Shown here one piece after another: positions 54,295 through 63,508 of a stretch of DNA of 64,000 bases. The translations under genes were made by a program, and so were the position numbers. The DNA is taken from the NCBI GenBank assembly GCA_009768925.2, contig VHIT02000028.1:472001-536000 (forward strand). The letters run 5' to 3'. This DNA is from Cryptosporidium bovis. Taxonomy: Eukaryota; Apicomplexa; Conoidasida; Eucoccidiorida; Cryptosporidiidae. The notes under the pieces were generated by a model. It did not search any database. It was not told where the DNA came from and saw only the letters and a program-made list of their open reading frames with translations. Numbering within the stretch: the stretch's first letter is position 1; each line of letters starts with the position of its first letter.

Positions 54295-55419
54295 TCATTC
54301 TCTTCTTCCATTGTTCCTGTTTCTTCCCCTTCTATTATTATTTCTATAACTACCCCTAGGCCTCACAAATGAAGTACCAAATGTCTCTTTATCAATCATT
54401 TTTTGTTTCTCTCTTAAAGCCTTCATTTGTGGATCAGATGAACCTTGAACCCTTTTAGATCTATCTGGATCTAGTGTTTCACACGAAATACTATCGAAAA
54501 ATCCGGATACTTTATTATAACCACCAACTTTTAAAGTATTTCCTGACTCACTAGAGTTTTCACCTGAAGCATTATTCGATTCCTTATTTGTGACACCATT
54601 CATTGAGCTTTCATTATCTACTCCACTTTCGGAAACTCCTATTTTGATCTCATTTAATTTCTCGTCAACAGCTAAATCTTTGCCAAATGTTTTCTCAAAT
54701 TTCTTATTTTGTTCAGAAAAGTCAAATTCCGTATCAAGTTCCGCTTTGAGAGCTTGATTTACTTTTGCTTTAAGTTCCCCGACAACAAAAGACCTCTGAT
54801 GATGACCGCCACTACCTCTATAGTTAGAGTTGTTACCACTCCTATAGTTATTTCTGCCACTAGATCCCGTATTTCTTTGTCTACCTCTCGTATTGTCGCT
54901 TCTATATCTATTTCTTCCATTAGGTGCAGGATTGTTTTTTGATTTTCCAGAATTACTATTTGCAGAACTACCAAACTGAATCTTGTTGCCATTACTAAGT
55001 GTATTATTCGGCAATTTTGACGATTCAGTGTTGTTTTTAACACTAGCATTGCTTCTCGAATTATTGTTATTTTGTTGAACAGTTTGATTCTTATTGTTAT
55101 TTAAGGTTTTGCCACCACCTTCCGTTATTGAAATAATTGCAGGATCGTGAGGAATGTTTACATGATTCTTTGTTTTTTCTTCAACGGGTTGGCATACTGC
55201 TAAGTCTGTGATGTCACTACCTCTAAACACAATCATTTCAAAAACAGTGGAAGAAGCAGGAGTTGGTTCTCCATTTTCGTTGTTCTCGAAATATCTGACG
55301 TCTTTTAGTGTTATTGTTGATTTATCAACATCTATTGAATGAAGTACGCCCTCATATCTTCTGCTATTTCTGGATATAATTGTTATTTTACTACCAATAT
55401 ATTCATGAACCATCTTCAA
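54295..55419 (-). CDS. LSM14/SCD6-family mRNP protein
   Basis: Translational repressor and P-body component that recruits decapping and DEAD-box (DDX6/Dhh1) factors. 374 aa, single exon; Met1 or Met3 may be used. The N-terminal LSM14 domain (about 3-75) begins YIGSKITIISRNSRRYEG and contains LKDVRYF. A low-complexity RGG/Asn-rich linker follows (105-205). The FDF box is at 229-245 (DTEFDFSEQNKKFEK), the FFD box at 301-315 (YNKVSGFFDSISCE) and the TFG box at 341-350 (MIDKETFGTS). The protein ends in Arg/Asn/Gly-rich RNA-binding sequence. The order Lsm-FDF-FFD-TFG is the family hallmark. Confidence 0.95.
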   Translation of the reverse strand: MKMVHEYIGSKITIISRNSRRYEGVLHSIDVDKSTITLKDVRYFENNENGEPTPASSTVFEMIVFRGSDITDLAVCQPVEEKTKNHVNIPHDPAIISITEGGGKTLNNNKNQTVQQNNNNSRSNASVKNNTESSKLPNNTLSNGNKIQFGSSANSNSGKSKNNPAPNGRNRYRSDNTRGRQRNTGSSGRNNYRSGNNSNYRGSGGHHQRSFVVGELKAKVNQALKAELDTEFDFSEQNKKFEKTFGKDLAVDEKLNEIKIGVSESGVDNESSMNGVTNKESNNASGENSSESGNTLKVGGYNKVSGFFDSISCETLDPDRSKRVQGSSDPQMKALREKQKMIDKETFGTSFVRPRGSYRNNNRRGRNRNNGRRE

Positions 55420-56070
55420 ATATTTTTCTCTTATTTAAAAAAGAAAAAAATTAATTAGAAAAACTAGTGTAAAACCGTCAATATTCGTCCTCTATTAATA
55501 TATTTTATTTATTATTTCTATAATAATAATAATATTTAATAGACGAATATTACTATCTTCTCACTTGAAAAAAAAGCACTTGTTATTCAATAAATTTTTT
55601 TTCACAAAGATCTTATTATTACATTCAAGTGTATATTGTAGGAGATACTTTCTTCCCTTTATTTAGTTTACTTGGTCTATTTCTTCCCAATATAAGGGAG
55701 AGAAAGTAAAAAGAAAAAAAAATAATTGTTAACAAAATTAAAGAAAAGTTCTCTTACCTTTATTACACAGATAATTTCATATACTTGTATATATTTATAT
55801 TAATTTTTTTGTAATTAATACTGTATTTACTGTTGATTATTGCCACTTTTATATATAATGTATAATTAATATGGCCTATTTAACATTCAAATATATTAGT
55901 GTTAATTTAGGGCTATAATTAAAATATAAAAAAAGACATATACTTATATTGATAATTAATAATAATGATCAATGGTTAATTATAGAATAAATATTGTAAT
56001 ATTAGTTATTATTTTTTAATCTGTTTATTTTACTAATACAAATTGGTCGTATTGTAATTGGTACCTCTTT

Positions 56071-56084
56071 TTTTGGCGGGAAAC
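56071..56084 (+). promoter_or_regulatory. Consensus E2F-like site
   Basis: TTTTGGCGGGAAAC contains the full TTTGGCGGGAAA consensus. It lies about 650 bp upstream of LSM14 and about 780 bp upstream of the secreted protein gene. Confidence 0.5.
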
Positions 56085-56581
56085 ATCTGCGGGATTTATC
56101 ATTTTAAAAATATTTTATTCATTACTAAATTGTGGGGATTTTTATTATTTGCATGTTGATTCGGTATTTAAAAATTTACATAAAAATAATTGAAAGATGA
56201 TTGAAGCACCTTGGCAGAATTAATGTTTAGTGCAACAGTATAATAGATACAGACCATAGTAATATTTGATACAACAGTTTCTATCTTAAATAGATTAGTT
56301 CATAGTTGTACCAAGGAAATACTTGCTAGTTCAATGTATACTTAATAATGAGTGTCATTTAAATATTATATGCACATTGTCAGTGTTTCTCGTGTTTAAT
56401 TTAAATTATTAATTTTGTTTGCCCAAATAGTTTTGTTTTAATGTATACAATTATTTGCTGGTATTTCCATAAAATCTAATACAGATTTAAAATGTTCACA
56501 ATATTAATGTTTATTAAGAAAACACTTTCATTTTTTGCTACTACCTTACTTTCCTTCACCTTGATTTAACCTAATTTTATT

Positions 56582-56589
56582 GGCGGTAA
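56582..56589 (+). promoter_or_regulatory. GGCGGTAA element upstream of a secreted protein gene
   Basis: Exact octamer in sense orientation, about 280 bp before the ATG at 56865. Confidence 0.4.
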
Positions 56590-56864
56590 TTTTGAACTGT
56601 GAATCTAAAAATAAGCAATTCAATATTAAAAAAGGATTATTTGATATTGAAGCATTTAAAATATATAGATAAATAAAACGTATTAATATTTAGCTATACT
56701 CTGAGATTGAGATTACTATATGAAATGTTTTTAGTACTCATCATTGAATTAGTTAAATATTTTGAATAAGTAATTTATATGTGCAATAAAATATAGAATT
56801 TAATTTTAAGTTTATTTGAAAAAAAGATAAACGAGTGAATAATTGTGAGTATTTTATTTTTGTA

Positions 56865-57974
56865 ATGACAATACTGAAGTTTAATATAATTTTATTTAAT
56901 GTACTTATTACATGTTTGCTTTATGGCGAAATAAATTCAACGTAAGTGCAATTTTAGTATGGATAAGTAAATTATAGTTGATTTAAATGACGAATAGACT
57001 CAAATTACATTTATCATCAATAATTTACTTATTTTTTTACAATTGTATTATTATTGACGTAATATTAAATGCATTAATTTTTATTTAGGGATATAAGTAA
57101 CTATAATGAATATAATGCCGAGTTAAATGATTTAGATTTACAGATGGAAGAAATGTTAAATAATATTGAGAATGAAAAAAGTAGTGATATATTATCAGGA
57201 AAAAAAAGGGATAAAATCGTTTCAGAAGATTCTTTTGTGAAATTTGACACAAGGAAAATGATACATTTTAATATAGAGGATGTAACATTTAGTAACACCA
57301 CAAAAAGATATAACATTGAAAAGATAAAGTACCATCGTATTGTTAAAAGTGGCATTAAATATGCAGAGTATTCGCTTCGCCTTGCTAATAAACAAAAGGA
57401 AACGATATTTTCATTATCAGAATTTAACAGAAAAAGGAAAAAATATCAGAATTCGGAAAGATTTACAGCTTCATCAAGTATAATTGCAAGTGTAACAATG
57501 TTAAAATCAATACTATATAGAGAAATACCCACGAATACAAAATGGGCATATATGATATTTTTACCACTAATACTTTCAAATTATTTTGAAGTTTATAATA
57601 ATATGAAGAAAAATTCAAAATTACCAAAAGGAATTTTTGGCAAGGCGATGCTGAGAAGGAAAAATGAGGCACTACAACGTTTAAATAAAAGTTTGTTAGG
57701 GTTGACAAGACATGTCAATAAATTAAATAGAGACGGTACATGTGACTACAATATAAAGGCAACATTATTCTGGAAATTTATTGAACCTCTTATTATTACT
57801 CCTGCTCACGGATCAATTACAACAGACATCATTAAAAAACCCAAGAATGCGAGTAGTGAGTACCTGAAGGAGGTAATCAGTATTCTTAGATCTAAAAAAT
57901 ACAAGCTTGCAGTGGATCAGAGCAAATCGAAAGATGACTTCTACTATTACGTCAAACACGACTTAGAATTTTAA
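56865..57974 (+). CDS. Small secreted basic protein, two exons
   Basis: 320 aa, not recognised. Exon 1 (56865-56941) encodes MTILKFNIILFNVLITCLLY and GEINS, a clear signal peptide, and joins in phase 2 to exon 2 (57089-57974) across a 147-bp intron (GTAAGT to TTTATTTAG). Exon 2 continues DISNYNEYNAELNDLD, an acidic stretch, and then a basic, helical body (residues about 80-320) with many Lys/Tyr and a single Cys (in GTCDYN). No membrane segment after the signal. Starting instead at the exon 2 ATG (57144) would lose the signal peptide and predict a cytosolic protein. A secreted effector or wall protein is possible; function unknown. Confidence 0.78.
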
Positions 57975-58134
57975 GTTATTGAATTGCAGCCACAAGGTAA
58001 ATCATACTGTAAAGTATCACATTTAAACTACCAAAGGGACACAAGGAGAAAATACATATTGACGAAAGTGGTTGATAGAATCATTACTATTGAATACACA
58101 CTCAGATTCACTCCTTATCAAAAATAACTAGAAC

Positions 58135-59838
58135 TTATACATTATTTTGCGGTGAATTCTTAATGTAAAAGTCTATCATTCTTCTTGTTGGTCCGGGCAA
58201 CTTATCTTCCTTAATGCTTAATTCATCCGGTGAGGCATTAGTCCTTTTAAGTGAAATTATATTTCTTACATCTTTAGCCAACACTTTACCTAATTCAACA
58301 CCGTATTGATCAAAACTATTTATGTTTAGAATGTAACCCTCTACAGCGGTTCTGTGCTCATACAATGCTAACAATTGTCCAAGGTAGAACGCATTACAAA
58401 CTGGGAGTAAAATAGAAATTGAAGAACGATTACCTTGAAAAATGCGATGTGGGATAAGCATTTCAGGGCATTCTTCATGATTTAATTCTCTCTGACTTTT
58501 ACCAATAGCCAAAGCATCTGGCTGAGCGAAAAAGTTTGACATTAATTCATCGTGATTAGATATTGGCTCACTCAGCAATTGGGAATCACATTGAGAATTA
58601 ACAAATCCGATAAATTCACAATTAGTTATATTGCGTCCTTGATGTAATAGCTGATAAAAGCTGTGTTGTGCGTTTGTTCCTGGTTCGCCAAAATAAATAG
58701 CTCCCGTTTGTATTTTGTCCTGCAGCATGACGCCATTGATTGAGGAGCTTTTACCATTACTTTCCATTGTCAATTGTTGTACATGAGCTGGAAATCTGCA
58801 TAGAGCTTGACAATATGGCAAGAGAGCAACGCACTCCTTGTTCATAAACACTGCATTATATATTCCAATTAAACCCAGTATAACCGGTAAATTCTTACTT
58901 ACTGGTGCATTCTCAAAGTGTTGATCCATCTCCCAGCATCCATCCAGAAAATCCTGAATAATATTAACACCAAAATGTATTGATAATGGCAACAAACCAA
59001 CGGCACTGCAAACTGAAAATCTTCCACCCACCCAGTCCCAAAATCCAAATACATTATCTACAGGAACACCAAAATCTGATGTCGCTTTAATATTCGTACT
59101 TACTGCAGCTAAATGCTTACTTACAGCCGCTTCAGTTCTTAATGTTTTATGTAACCAATCCTTAATTGTTTTTGCATTTATTATTGTTTCCGTTGTTGTA
59201 AATGTTTTACTTACAATAATGACTAGTGTCGTTTCTGGGTGTAAGCCTTCGGTAGCTCTTTTTATATCTATAGGGTCTACGTTAGCTAAAAAACGTAATC
59301 TCCTCCCGGATGAAGACTCTGATCCTTCTTCTGTAGTTCTTAGTGCCTCATATAAAAATTCTGGTCCCAAATAACTTCCACCTATTCCTATGCATATTAC
59401 ATCTTTGAGCATTTTCCCAGTAGAACCTAATAATTCACCTTTTCTGATTGCGTTCGCAAACTTAAATATTCTTCTATTGACTTCATTTACGTCACTTAAT
59501 ACATTTTGACCTGAATTTAATATTATTGGAATTGAGCTTTTAGAGCGTAATGCTGTATGTAAAACACTTCTATTTTCTGTTGTATTCATTATTTCTCCTC
59601 TAATTTGCTGTTTTACTTTGTTCATTAAATCAGTTTCAGTTGCTAATTGAATTAATAACTTAAAACCTTCCTCATCTAAATGTTGTCTCGTAAAATCCAT
59701 CATTATATCGTTATAGTTCACATATAAACATGAGTTTCTAACCTCATTTTTTAAAAGATCACGTAAATGTATGCATTTTTGTCTTTTTGCATACTCTTGG
59801 AGTCTTGTAAATGATGGTAATTCACACAACTCTGGCAT
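58135..59838 (-). CDS. GPI: Glucose-6-phosphate isomerase
   Basis: Glycolytic enzyme converting glucose-6-phosphate to fructose-6-phosphate. 567 aa, single exon, normal length. Signatures: ICIGIGGSYLGPEFLYEAL; VDPIDIKRATEGL; SKTFTTTETIINAKT (phosphate loop); DWVGGRFSVCSAVGLLPLS (PGI signature region); TMESNGKSSSINGV; GEPGTNAQHSFYQLLHQG with the catalytic His; and SFDQYGVELGKVLA near the C-terminus. All catalytic segments look intact. The start region MPELCELPSFTRLQEYAK is the first ATG after upstream stops. The gene is divergent from the Aurora kinase, with 889 bp shared between their starts, and works with phosphoglucomutase encoded 13 kb away. Confidence 0.97.
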   Translation of the reverse strand: MPELCELPSFTRLQEYAKRQKCIHLRDLLKNEVRNSCLYVNYNDIMMDFTRQHLDEEGFKLLIQLATETDLMNKVKQQIRGEIMNTTENRSVLHTALRSKSSIPIILNSGQNVLSDVNEVNRRIFKFANAIRKGELLGSTGKMLKDVICIGIGGSYLGPEFLYEALRTTEEGSESSSGRRLRFLANVDPIDIKRATEGLHPETTLVIIVSKTFTTTETIINAKTIKDWLHKTLRTEAAVSKHLAAVSTNIKATSDFGVPVDNVFGFWDWVGGRFSVCSAVGLLPLSIHFGVNIIQDFLDGCWEMDQHFENAPVSKNLPVILGLIGIYNAVFMNKECVALLPYCQALCRFPAHVQQLTMESNGKSSSINGVMLQDKIQTGAIYFGEPGTNAQHSFYQLLHQGRNITNCEFIGFVNSQCDSQLLSEPISNHDELMSNFFAQPDALAIGKSQRELNHEECPEMLIPHRIFQGNRSSISILLPVCNAFYLGQLLALYEHRTAVEGYILNINSFDQYGVELGKVLAKDVRNIISLKRTNASPDELSIKEDKLPGPTRRMIDFYIKNSPQNNV

Positions 59839-60326
59839 CTCTTTATTTATTTATAAACACTAATACCTAAATTTACTACTATCTTAGATTTTTGGAGATT
59901 GTTTTAGATTAAAAGAGAGGATAGTTTTTTTTCGTATATATTGCTTATTAAAATTTAGCAAATAATGTATTTTAATATTAATATGTTGTTATGTAAAACT
60001 TAGTGAATACTCCGCTTTAAATGAAGAAAGTATAACTAAAACTTCAATTTGTAAGTATAACGAATAAACATATATTACTCGACTCTTTTCTTTTAGACAA
60101 TAGTAATATTACGTTCTATTCATCTTCAGTCTCTCATTAATTTGTATTTATTTTTTCTATTTTGCCTGCACTCTTCGCATCTATGCTGTTCTTTCCCCCT
60201 TTTCCCGTAAATAATAACCTGTAATAATAATTATTAAAGTTAATATAATTATTTTAATTATACATTATTTATTTCTTAAGTAAATAAATTATTTGCACCT
60301 TTTGCTTTTTTATTAAACATCAAATA

Positions 60327-60335
60327 GGCGCCACA
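60327..60335 (+). promoter_or_regulatory. GGCGCCACA element upstream of Aurora kinase
   Basis: A 9-mer with an E2F-like GGCGCC core, also present exactly at 61988-61996 upstream of RFC3. About 390 bp before the Aurora ATG. Confidence 0.4.
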
Positions 60336-60356
60336 ACGCATCAATCAAAATATGTA

Positions 60357-60370
60357 TTTGGCGGGATAAA
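60357..60370 (+). promoter_or_regulatory. E2F-like site upstream of Aurora kinase
   Basis: TTTGGCGGGATAAA matches the E2F core TTTGGCGGGA. It lies 22 bp after the GGCGCCACA word, forming a compact pair. Confidence 0.45.
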
Positions 60371-60727
60371 TTCGGAATATGTGGGGAAGGTATTAAGCAA
60401 ATTTTACCTGCAAAACACTAGTTAAAGATAAAGAAAAATTTCGTGTAAAAAAGGATTAAACTTCATTGCAAAATTACATCAATTATCATTAATATTATTT
60501 ATTTAGCCAATTATTTTCTTAATTCTTTAATATTTGTTTGGTATTTTGATTTTACACTGGTTAATAGCATTCATTATTAAATATCTTTAAATAAACTTAT
60601 AAAAAAAGGATTTTCAAATTAATATTACGTGATTTACGAGTTGTAATGTTTACATAAAAAAGAAACAAATTATATCTCACATTTGATATAACTATAAATT
60701 TTCTTATTGAGTACAAAATATTTTAAA

Positions 60728-61852
60728 ATGTCTGAATCTAAAACTATTGTTGGGGGAGTAGAAAACGATGTTGGCAATAGGACCTGTTTCAATAGTGATA
60801 AAAATAATAGAGATATATTGAATAGTAGTAATAACAGTAGCAATGCAGCTGATATAAAAATGACAACTGCGAGAGTGATGAAAAGAAATTCCCCTTATTT
60901 GCGTGCACCAAGAATGTATTCGATTTCTGACTTGGCATTAGCTTGTCCTTTACATTGTCCAGAGTTGAGTATATCAGATTTTGATATTGGAAGAAGGTTG
61001 GGGAGTGGGCAGTTTGGCTCGGTTTATTTGGCGAGAGAAAGAAGGACGAAATATATTGTTGCACTAAAAGCTTTAAGAAAGAAGAATTTGGTTAAGAGCG
61101 GTATGGAAGTTCAAGTAAGAAGAGAAATTGAAATACAAGCTCATTTAAAGCATGTTAATATACTACAATTATATGCGTGGTTTGAAGATAAAAGTAGAAT
61201 ATGGTTAGTTATTGAAATTGCTCCTGGAGGTGAATTATATGAAAAACTTTGTACAGATGGTCCCTTAAAAGAATACCAAGTTGCAAGCTATATGAAAATG
61301 ATGATTGAGGCGATTCAGTGTTGTCATAAAAAACACGTTATACATAGGGACATTAAACCGGAAAATATTTTAATAGGTGTTGATGGTCAACTAAAGTTGG
61401 CTGACTTTGGTTGGTCCTCGCATATCAATAATAACAAGAGCAGAAGAAGAACTTTTTGTGGCACTTATGACTATCTTCCACCAGAAATAACAAGAAAACA
61501 AGAATATGGACCGGAGGTTGATATTTGGTCTTTGGGTGTTTTATGTTATGAGCTCATTAAAGGTGAACCGCCATTCCCTTCGAATCAGGGACATAATGTG
61601 CAGTACTACCTCATACAAAATAAACAGCCAGAATACTCCCCACACTGGTCCCCTATTTTAATTGGTTTTATGCATGCTGCACTTCAAAAGTTACCACAAA
61701 ATAGAATAACAATTTCAGATATGCTTAAGCATCCATTTATTGTTAAGTATACTTGTGGAGAAAAGATACCACAAGAAATTTCTAATCTAGATGACAAATC
61801 AGAATGCAAACTAAATAATAATGAAAATTACAACTTGAATACCAATAATTAA
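60728..61852 (+). CDS. Aurora-type serine/threonine kinase
   Basis: Mitotic kinase for spindle and chromosome segregation. 374 aa from ATG 60728 (MSESKTIVGG); an upstream TTG frame extension is not a plausible start. The first 80 residues are a variable N-terminal arm. The kinase domain has the Gly loop LGSGQFGSVYLA (91-102), Lys114 in VALKAL, HRDIKPEN with Asp208, the Aurora-specific DFGWS (226-230), an activation loop RRRTFCGTYDYLPPE with Thr242, VDIWSLGVLCYE, and a C-terminal RITISDMLKHPF. DFGWS and the loop CGTxDYLPPE identify Aurora rather than Polo or PKA. The C-terminal tail is Asn-rich. E2F-like words upstream fit cell-cycle control. Confidence 0.95.
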   Translation: MSESKTIVGGVENDVGNRTCFNSDKNNRDILNSSNNSSNAADIKMTTARVMKRNSPYLRAPRMYSISDLALACPLHCPELSISDFDIGRRLGSGQFGSVYLARERRTKYIVALKALRKKNLVKSGMEVQVRREIEIQAHLKHVNILQLYAWFEDKSRIWLVIEIAPGGELYEKLCTDGPLKEYQVASYMKMMIEAIQCCHKKHVIHRDIKPENILIGVDGQLKLADFGWSSHINNNKSRRRTFCGTYDYLPPEITRKQEYGPEVDIWSLGVLCYELIKGEPPFPSNQGHNVQYYLIQNKQPEYSPHWSPILIGFMHAALQKLPQNRITISDMLKHPFIVKYTCGEKIPQEISNLDDKSECKLNNNENYNLNTNN

Positions 61853-62222
61853 GAAAATTGATTAAGTATTTCGTTAATAGGTTATTATATAAATGTATTA
61901 TTGTCGTTATTGTGCCTATTAATATTTACATTAAGTTTATTATATTTATGATTTATTCTTGTTCAAAGTTGCTTGATTCTATACGCTGGCGCCACAATTT
62001 TTTCCGCAACTATGTACCCAACACGATTATTTTTTTTCTTTTTAATAATTTGATATTGCTGCCGTTTTTAACGAGCGTTTGCCTGCAAATATATATATCT
62101 AATATTCTAGGTTATTACATTCGCTCTTTATTTGAATTCAGATAAAGTAAATAGCATAACTTTTTTTACTTTGTCACTTTGATTGTTATTTTAATATTAA
62201 CATTTTAACTGGCTCACAGATA
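61853..62222. other. Intergenic region upstream of RFC3
   Basis: 370 bp. GGCGCCACA at 61988-61996. A hydrophobic frame without ATG (61858-62145) crosses it and is not taken as a gene. Confidence 0.5.
61988..61996 (+). promoter_or_regulatory. GGCGCCACA element upstream of RFC3
   Basis: Same 9-mer as at 60327-60335, about 230 bp before the RFC3 ATG. It also lies 136 bp past the Aurora stop, so it could fall in that gene's 3' UTR. Confidence 0.4.
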
Positions 62223-63508
62223 ATGCTTTGGGTAGACAAATATCAACCACGTTACCTAAAAGAATTAAAATGTCACAAAGACATAAATAAACTACTGGAA
62301 AAAATAATTAAGGGTTCAAATGGTAGTATTCCACACTTACTTTTTTATGGGCCCTCAGGAGGAGGAAAAAAAACGAGAATATCGTCTATTTTACATGAAA
62401 TATTTGGAGATTCTGTGGGAAAGGTATGTTAAATTAATATTTTTACAATATATGATTAATTTTATTATTGAATAAATTATTCGCACATGCATTCATTAAC
62501 TACTATCATTAAATGAATATTAAAATTTGAAATTACTTTATTTTCATTTTTAATATTATCAAATAGATCAAGGCAGACATGATCAAACCAGAAGGTACGA
62601 ATTCTGAATTTGTTTTATGCCAAAGTCCGCATCATATGCAAATAAGTGCACCTGATTTAGGAACAAAAGATGGTGTTGTTACTCAGTATTTAATTAAACA
62701 ATTAAGCTCTCAAATAGGAGCAGGCTCCTTTTTTTCAAAAGGCCCAAATTATAGGGTCTTTACTATATTGGAGGCAGATTCTCTGTCAATGAGAGCTCAA
62801 GCTGGATTAAGAAGGACTATGGAAAAATACTCAGCTAACAGTAGATTAATTTTACATTGTGAACAACTTTCAACCATAATACCTCCATTAAGAAGTAGAT
62901 GTTTATGTATTAGAATCCCACTTCCATCACAAGAAGAAATTATGGATATACTTAAATTCATATCAATATCGGAAAACTTAAACGTTTCTAATGAATATTT
63001 ACAACAAATTGTACACGAGTCTGAACTTAATCTTAGGAGAGCAATACTATTATTCGAAACTGCTTATACGAAATCATTTTCAATTTCCCCTAGCAATATG
63101 AAATTGCCATGGCAAAGAGTGTGTAATGATATTGCTGTAAATGTAAGTTTATTTGAAAATAAACAAAATAATCAACAAATTCGTTTTTTTTTAAATTGTT
63201 ATTTCGTTAATTATAATTTAATTAAACACTTACTATCTTTTTTACAGATAATTAAAAATCCACACCCTAAAACATTACTGGATACAAGAGAACCTTTATA
63301 TGATTTACTTTGCAGTTGCATTCCTGCCGATCTTATTTTACTCACTTTAACAAAACAATTTCTTGGGATAGTTTCATCAAACATACATCCTATCATTATT
63401 CACGCTGCTTCTCACTATGCACACACAATAAAACTAGGTAACAAAGATATTTGGCATCTTGAGGCGTTTCTTGCTCAAGTTATGAATGTCTACAAACATT
63501 CAAAGTGA
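62223..63508 (+). CDS. RFC3: Replication factor C subunit 3 (clamp loader), three exons
   Basis: Small subunit of the RFC AAA+ complex, which loads PCNA at primer ends during DNA replication. Exons are 62223-62423, 62567-63142 and 63248-63508 (345 aa; human RFC3 is 356). Introns: 143 bp (donor GTATGT, the only non-GTAAGT donor in the window) and 105 bp, both phase 0. Motifs: LWVDKYQP at the start, Walker A GPSGGGKKT (43-51), AAA+ Walker B region ILEADSLSMRAQAGLRRTMEKY aligned with human LLTEVDKLTKDAQHALRRTMEKY, SRC arginine finger in PPLRSRCLCIRIP, and a C-terminal IWHLEAFLAQVMNVYK like human IYHLEAFVAKFMALYK. Intron 2 has no stop and is in frame, so an unspliced reading inserts 35 residues. 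Confidence 0.93.
63143..63247 (+). other. RFC3: Stop-free, in-frame intron 2 of RFC3 (105 bp)
   Basis: GTAAGT at 63143, TTTTTTACAG ending at 63247. The 35 codons inside are open (VSLFENKQNNQQ and on) but hydrophobic/Asn-rich and have no counterpart in other RFC3 proteins, which supports removal. Confidence 0.8.

Larger units (their letters stand above)
55420..56864. other. Divergent intergenic region LSM14 / secreted protein
   Basis: 1445 bp between divergent genes. Carries a perfect E2F-like TTTTGGCGGGAAAC at 56071-56084 with a nearby TGCGGGAT, then ATTGGCGGTAATTTT at 56580-56594. No gene or RNA supported. Confidence 0.5.
59839..60727. other. Divergent promoter region GPI / Aurora kinase
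   Basis: 889 bp. Contains AATAGGCGCCACA at 60323-60335 and TTTGGCGGGATAAA at 60357-60370, then GTGGGG at 60381-60386. The rest is A+T-rich and shows no gene. Confidence 0.55.

Noticed and set aside
60707-60727. N-terminal extension of Aurora kinase by seven residues
   Set aside because: Begins with TTG; the first ATG is at 60728.
61858-62145. 95-codon hydrophobic frame between Aurora kinase and RFC3
   Set aside because: Opens with TTG, not ATG at a sensible place; composition is what A+T-rich noncoding DNA gives; no motif.
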